The notes beneath the pieces were generated by a model. That model did no database searches. It was not told the DNA's origin and saw only the letters and a list, made by a program, of their open reading frames with translations. From assembly GCA_026686845.1 (NCBI GenBank), contig JAIVEN010000020.1, positions 8,273,501 through 8,337,500 of the forward strand: a stretch of 64,000 bases of DNA. Direction: 5' to 3'. Positions 59,153 through 64,000 of this stretch are shown in pieces (position 1 is the first letter of the stretch; each line of letters starts with the position of its first letter). A program made the position numbers and the translations under genes. This DNA comes from Adenanthera pavonina (taxonomy: Eukaryota > Streptophyta > Magnoliopsida > Fabales > Fabaceae).

Positions 59153-60574
59153 ATTAGTTTTGGATGTTATATTTGTTTATAAAATTATACTGAATTAAAA
59201 TTTACAAGTGCCTTAATTTTAGATTTCCCTCTTTATTTTCACCCTTCCCTCTCTTTGCATTACTTCGCACCCTAACTCTAGTTGCTCCCCATTTCGCGCC
59301 CTAACTCTGGTTGCTCAATATAGTAGTAGCCTTTCACCATGCTCCTTCTCCCTTTACAATCATGGTGCTTCTTCTTTCTCCCCACTAAAACAAAACCTTC
59401 AACTCCCTCTTTGCTCTCTCCACGGCCTCGTCTAGTGGGTGTCTTAGCATCTCTGATCAACCTTGCTTCATCCATTCTCTCATCGGACTTTGTTGCTCGC
59501 TTCTGTCACTAGAATTCCTGGCTATTCCAAAATCATAGAGATGTAAAATGTAAAAATCATCCCTTTTCTTCTATTGCCTGATATAGTATGCGATAGGTTT
59601 CTGTAATTTTTTCTCCTAAATGAAACTCGAAATGACTCTTCCCTTTCTGCAACTCATTCCAGTTCCCTTCTTAGCTCCAGCAAAACCCAAGCTTCGGTTT
59701 TTAACGAAGAAAGCTTACTATTTAGTCGATTGAACAAGGTAATGTGAGTGGCTTCTGCTTCTGCTTATTTCTTATTTCTCCATCATCACAGTGCCCGAGG
59801 AGGCTTGGGAAGCCTATTCCTATGATACGACACATTTAAGGTGAAGCTTGGGAAGCCCCTGCTGGGTCCTACGGTAACCATCACCTCCTTGACCAAGGCA
59901 ACTACTTACTGATTATGGCTGTCTATCTGTGGATTTGTTTGATTACTAAATGTGAAAATTACTATCATTCTGTGCAATATAATAAACTAGAACTTTTACA
60001 TAGCACGGATTGAAATAAATAATAGTAAATAGATTTATCACTTCTAGATTATTATCTATATATCTTAGAAACAATGTAATTTGATGGAGTTGGATTTTTT
60101 TTTGGGTTAGCACAACTTAAATACGTATTTCCTACAAATTATGTAATACTTGTAATGTTAAATAAGTTTGATTTGAATGTTTATATAGCTTTGTTTACCA
60201 AATAACAATACAAATTAGTGATTGTGGATTAAAAGTATTTACATTAGAAAAGTTAAGGTGGATGTATACTTTTTGAACTAATTAAGATATATAAGTTTAG
60301 TTAAATGAGATGTACAATTTATTACTACCTGATGCATGGAAATTAAAAAAACCACCATCACATATATATCTGTAGCCCTCTAATGGAAAAAAAAAACAAA
60401 TTAAAATAGATCCAAAATGAAGCATTATATATATTAAGGTAATCTATTAGACTGTATCAACATAGTCTAATAGATTTAACATATTAAGGAACAAGCTACA
60501 GGGCTAACTCTGTCATGCTAAATGCCTTATCTACGGTGACAAATTCCTTCGGCTTTGATTCCAAGGTAGAAACT

Positions 60575-60593
60575 TCTCTCTCTCTCTCTCTCT
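60575..60593. repeat. (TC)n microsatellite
   Basis: TC dinucleotide run inside the CACTA element. Confidence 0.95.
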
Positions 60594-62913
60594 TAACTTT
60601 TATATACTCAAGAGTTATATAAATGATTATTACTACCTACTATCCTATGGTTGAGCAAATGCATTGTTGGCTTGGTTGCATCCTGTCTATAATTTGTCTA
60701 CAATTTATCTTTCTAAAGCATAGTATCTTTCTGTTGGCTTACTTTAATTCTTCATGGCATCTAGTGGCTTAGGTTATGGATCTTTCAAACTTTGGCTAAG
60801 AGGTACATACTTTTCTAGTACATACTTTTAGGTTGAAGAATCCTGCTTACATATATACTTGCTTTTTTTTTTTCCCACATATAGGTTGCCTTAGGTGCTG
60901 CATTTGTTCAGTTTCAGTTTCAAGCTCCTAAATGAATCTTACACTTATGTTTTTTTTCACCTAAAGCTTGGGTTTGGTGGCTGCATATATTATTTTTCTT
61001 TCATGCCTGATGCCTCTAAAGTGGACAACAAGATCATGAATCTAGGACAATTACAATACATACTCGTACATTTAAGATAACATCTATCAGCAGGACTTGA
61101 TATCACAATCTCCCTCCACTTTGGAAGTACCAGTGCCATTAGGCCATTGGCTTATTTGGTATATTAGTTACCTTATCATAATTTGAAAGTACACTGATTA
61201 CATAATTGGGAGTATTCAGATTTGGCAATGGTTTCAGTTCTCAAAAATGGAAATTTGGAGCATGACTAGATGATAAGAATCAAATGTATGTGGTTATAAA
61301 AGAGAGTATTGAAATTGAGAGATTCAAATCCCTTTGAATTATGATGTCCCTCTCAGTTCCTTATTCTTTTTCATATTTTATGTTATTTTTGGGTTTACAT
61401 ACGTGGGGTCTTTATCAAGTTTTGTGGAAATAGAAATAAGTAAGTCATGCTTAATAATGAGCATCCTCAAAATTGTGGTTAAGATGTGGTATGTGAGCTG
61501 TGTGAAATAGTATGACTTTTTCATGTTACTGTACGTCTTCTTGTGTGATACTTACATCCATCGAGAGTCATGCATCACTTACCTAATTCACATCCAGTAG
61601 GGACCCACCACAAACAAAATTCCAAGTCTTTTCTTGGGTATTAATTCTAAACACTGATTGGCCCAAAAAAGTTTTAAAAACTAGAGAAATAAAAAAAATA
61701 GGGCAACTAGGCTTGGACAAGAGAAATTCGGCCAAAGCCCATGCCTAGACTATTTTTGCAGTAATAGCATTGTTTAGTGTTTCAAAAAGAGTTTTTAGAA
61801 GAATAATTAATAGAATGGAATGTAAATAGGTATAAAAATGACATTTGAAATGCATAGATAAAGAAACCATTTTTTTCAAATGATGTTTGGTGTATGCAAA
61901 TTAAAAAAATTGAAATATCAAATACAAAAAGACATGAATAACCCTAACCATAAAGATAAAGTGGGAGCTTGGGGCAATTTTAAAATTTGGCAATGGATTT
62001 TTTATGCTAAAGACCTAAAGTATTAACTAATTATGATCGGAATGAGCAATAAAAAATTCAATATATATTTTAAATAAGATTATGAGTTTTGCTTCTTTTG
62101 CTGTCATCAAAGTAAATGAAACTAACTTCGTCATGTTGTGAGTAAAAGAGGAGTCTTACCCTTGTTTGCACATGTAGTTATAAATCTCTAGTAATAATCA
62201 CCTGCCTAACACATGTTTTTCCCATATCGTTTATAATTCTTAAATCTTACTGTACTATTTTATTTTATAGGGGTTGGAAATTTTTCAAGCACTAGAAAGT
62301 AAGTTTGAAATAGTTGCAAGGTAATAGTCTTCTTTTCTTGTCAAGTTTGGACTAGTTGGGATAGTTTTAGGTGCTAGAATCTAAATTTTGGAGTGAAAAT
62401 AATGTTGCTAGTTGGATTGAGTTGAGTTAAAAAAAAAGTAGCTTATGTTTGTTTATGGATATGAGTTATTACTTATTAACCCCCTAACATTAATATCACT
62501 TTCTTGTCTTCTATTGCAGCCGTCTTCTTTTTTAGATTATCACTACATACAAGCATGTTTTAGGTGAAATAAAAGCCACCTTTTTTTCCTACTATTATTA
62601 AGGGTAAATATCCTATTAGTTGCTTGAACTTTATATGGATTGTATGGTGCTGTTTTATGTTGTTATTTTCTGTTTAAATAGTTCTATTTTGTGGACTGAT
62701 GCTAGATGTTATTTGATGCTTAATTTGTGGATTGATTTTGGATGTGAACTCTAATGTGGTATTTGTGGACTGATGCTGGATGTTTAAGGTTGTTGTTTGA
62801 TATTATTTGATGCTTAATTTGTGGCTTGATATTCTACTTTATTTGCTTTTACTCCAACTCTTGCTTTGATTATAATGTGGAGAATTTCTGGTTTAAATAT
62901 ATTCTAGTTTGAT

Positions 62914-63410
62914 ATGGCTCCTCCTGAGCATCGTCATTGGATGGACAATAGAGTAGTGGATAGAAAGATCACTAATGAATTCTTTGCGAGGGTAGATGAA
63001 TTTGTTGAGTTTGCAGTGTGGCAAGAGATATTTAGCGTGAAAAGAAGTTGAGATGTCCATGCTTAAAGTGTAAGTGTAAGAAGTTTAAAACACCAAATGA
63101 AATGAAGATGGATTTGTACAAAAGTGGGTTTATGCCTAACTATTATTGTTGGTCTTTCCATGGAGAAGAATGTCCCCAAGTGACTCTAATTGATATCAAC
63201 ATTCACATGGATTCTAATCCATATGAGCAAATGGTTATAGATGCTGTTGGCCCATCATTCAAGAGATTTGATGATATGCCCAAGGATCCTAATCCAAATT
63301 CTGCAAAGTTTTATGACATGCTCCGTGCTTCATAATCTCCATTATGGGATAGGTGTGAGAATCACACAATATTGTCATTGGCAGTAAGATTGTTGAGCAT
63401 CGATGATAAG
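62914..63410 (+). pseudogene. CACTA (En/Spm-type) transposase, N-terminal part, broken
   Basis: ATG 62,914 opens MAPPEHRHWMDNRVVDRK and then EFFARVDEFVEFA. A frameshift near 63,010-63,045 leads to the cysteine cluster RCPCLKCKCKKF (63,054-63,089) and GFMPNYYCWSFHGE (63,126-63,167), the signature of the plant transposase-associated domain. The next part, GPSFKRFDDMPKDPNP and FYDMLRAS, ends at TAA 63,333-63,335 in frame, after which SPLWDRCENHTILSLAVRLL follows up to 63,402. After IDDK the similarity stops at TGA 63,411. At least one frameshift and one premature stop make it non-functional. In live elements the protein binds the ends and catalyses cut-and-paste transposition. Confidence 0.8.
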
Positions 63411-64000
63411 TGAACTCTTATGGAACCCGTCCAAAGAACTCATTTTGATGCGTAAGATACCTGGATCTTTGCGAAACAAGGAACACAAAGACTAGATAGT
63501 AAAGAAAAGACCAAAAATGCATAAGAACAGAAGCAAAAGAAAGCCAAAATAAAGAAATAAAATGGATAGATATTGGTCTTGATGAATTAGAACCCAAGAG
63601 AACTAGTCTCTTGAACCCTAATTCCAGTGACGTCACAAGGATTAACCAATTCCTTGATAAGTTATAGTTTATCATAGCACTCAAAGAACACAAGAGAAAC
63701 TCATAAAGGCCTAAAATTTTAATCATTCAAATATGAAAAACGCACATAAAAGATAACCTTAAATAGGCAAGGTAAAATCTAACCTAATAAGCCTAGAAAC
63801 CCTAATTAATTTGGGCTCAAGTAGTCCTAATAGGATTTGGAGACTTTGAACTCAAATAATACTCCTATTGGACCTAGAAAACTAATAAAATAAAGCGCTA
63901 AAATAAAATAATGAAAATTCATAAAAAATAATAAAATAATACCTAAACCCTTATAAACATGCCAACACATTAATGAAATCACATGTTTGGCACATGACAT
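63411..64000. other. Unidentified sequence at the window end
   Basis: The transposase similarity ends abruptly at 63,410. What follows is AT-rich, non-coding DNA with an imperfect hairpin at 63,584-63,625. It may be the start of another element inserted in the transposase gene, but neither end nor family can be recognised. Confidence 0.4.

Larger units (their letters stand above)
58462..63410 (+). mobile_element. CACTA transposon, left part
   Basis: Begins TACTACACCAAAAC, a CACTACACCAAAA-type terminus with its first base changed, inserted in the RT sequence of the Tat/Ogre-like element. About 30 copies of TTCTCA/TGAGAA motifs in both orientations fill 58,480-59,060, as expected of subterminal transposase-binding repeats. 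About 3.9 kb without clear genes follows, then a transposase start at 62,914. The right terminus is beyond the window or beyond the sequence that begins near 63,411. Open frames at 59,278-59,475 and 60,895-61,080 have no recognised domain. Confidence 0.75.

Noticed and set aside
1..64000. CRISPR arrays, bacterial operons, rRNA genes
   Set aside because: None is present; regular repeats seen here are LTR motif arrays, microsatellites or transposon subterminal repeats.

Overview
The window is AT-rich plant nuclear DNA. Plant retrotransposon families, a plant-type ankyrin-PGG gene with GT..AG introns, and long LTRs primed by initiator-tRNA-type binding sites all point to a eudicot angiosperm; I cannot name the genus. 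Two deep nests of transposable elements (about 1-15.9 kb and about 35-64 kb) flank an island of roughly 19 kb that holds the only host genes.

Left nest (1-15,899). A minus-strand Ty1/copia element supplies degenerate Gag, the start of its protease and its 5' LTR. It sits inside an older long-LTR family, called 'X' here, of which 14,372-15,899 remains. A chromovirus-type Ty3/gypsy element (3,104-13,687, TSD GTCTG) has inserted into the copia LTR. That gypsy element has two very similar 2.5 kb LTRs, a PBS, a PPT, an unusual extra ORF before gag, and a nearly intact gag-pol interrupted by only two in-frame stops.

Gene island (15,900-34,900). A seven-exon ankyrin-repeat/PGG membrane protein gene lies at 22,519-25,773 (+). 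Five phase-consistent exons of an unrecognised membrane-protein-like gene lie on the minus strand at 29,240-31,104. A decayed and 3'-truncated copy of an ATP10-type mitochondrial ATP-synthase assembly factor gene lies at 32,433-33,943 (-). The rest is intergenic DNA with MITE-like inverted repeats, a CACTA-type end, microsatellites and locally duplicated segments.

Right nest (about 35,000-64,000). The host is an old Tat/Ogre-like Ty3/gypsy element read on the plus strand: LTR signals, ORF1, Gag, protease and the start of RT. It has been split by (1) a copia solo LTR that itself carries an X solo LTR, (2) a second, related copia solo LTR whose target lies only 9 bp from the first, (3) a decayed non-autonomous Ty3/gypsy element that itself carries a solo LTR related to the left-hand chromovirus, and (4) a CACTA transposon that interrupts RT and carries a broken transposase start near the window end. 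Target-site duplications or near-duplications support the order of most insertions. In the left nest copia sits in X, in the right nest X sits in copia, so the two families were active in overlapping periods.
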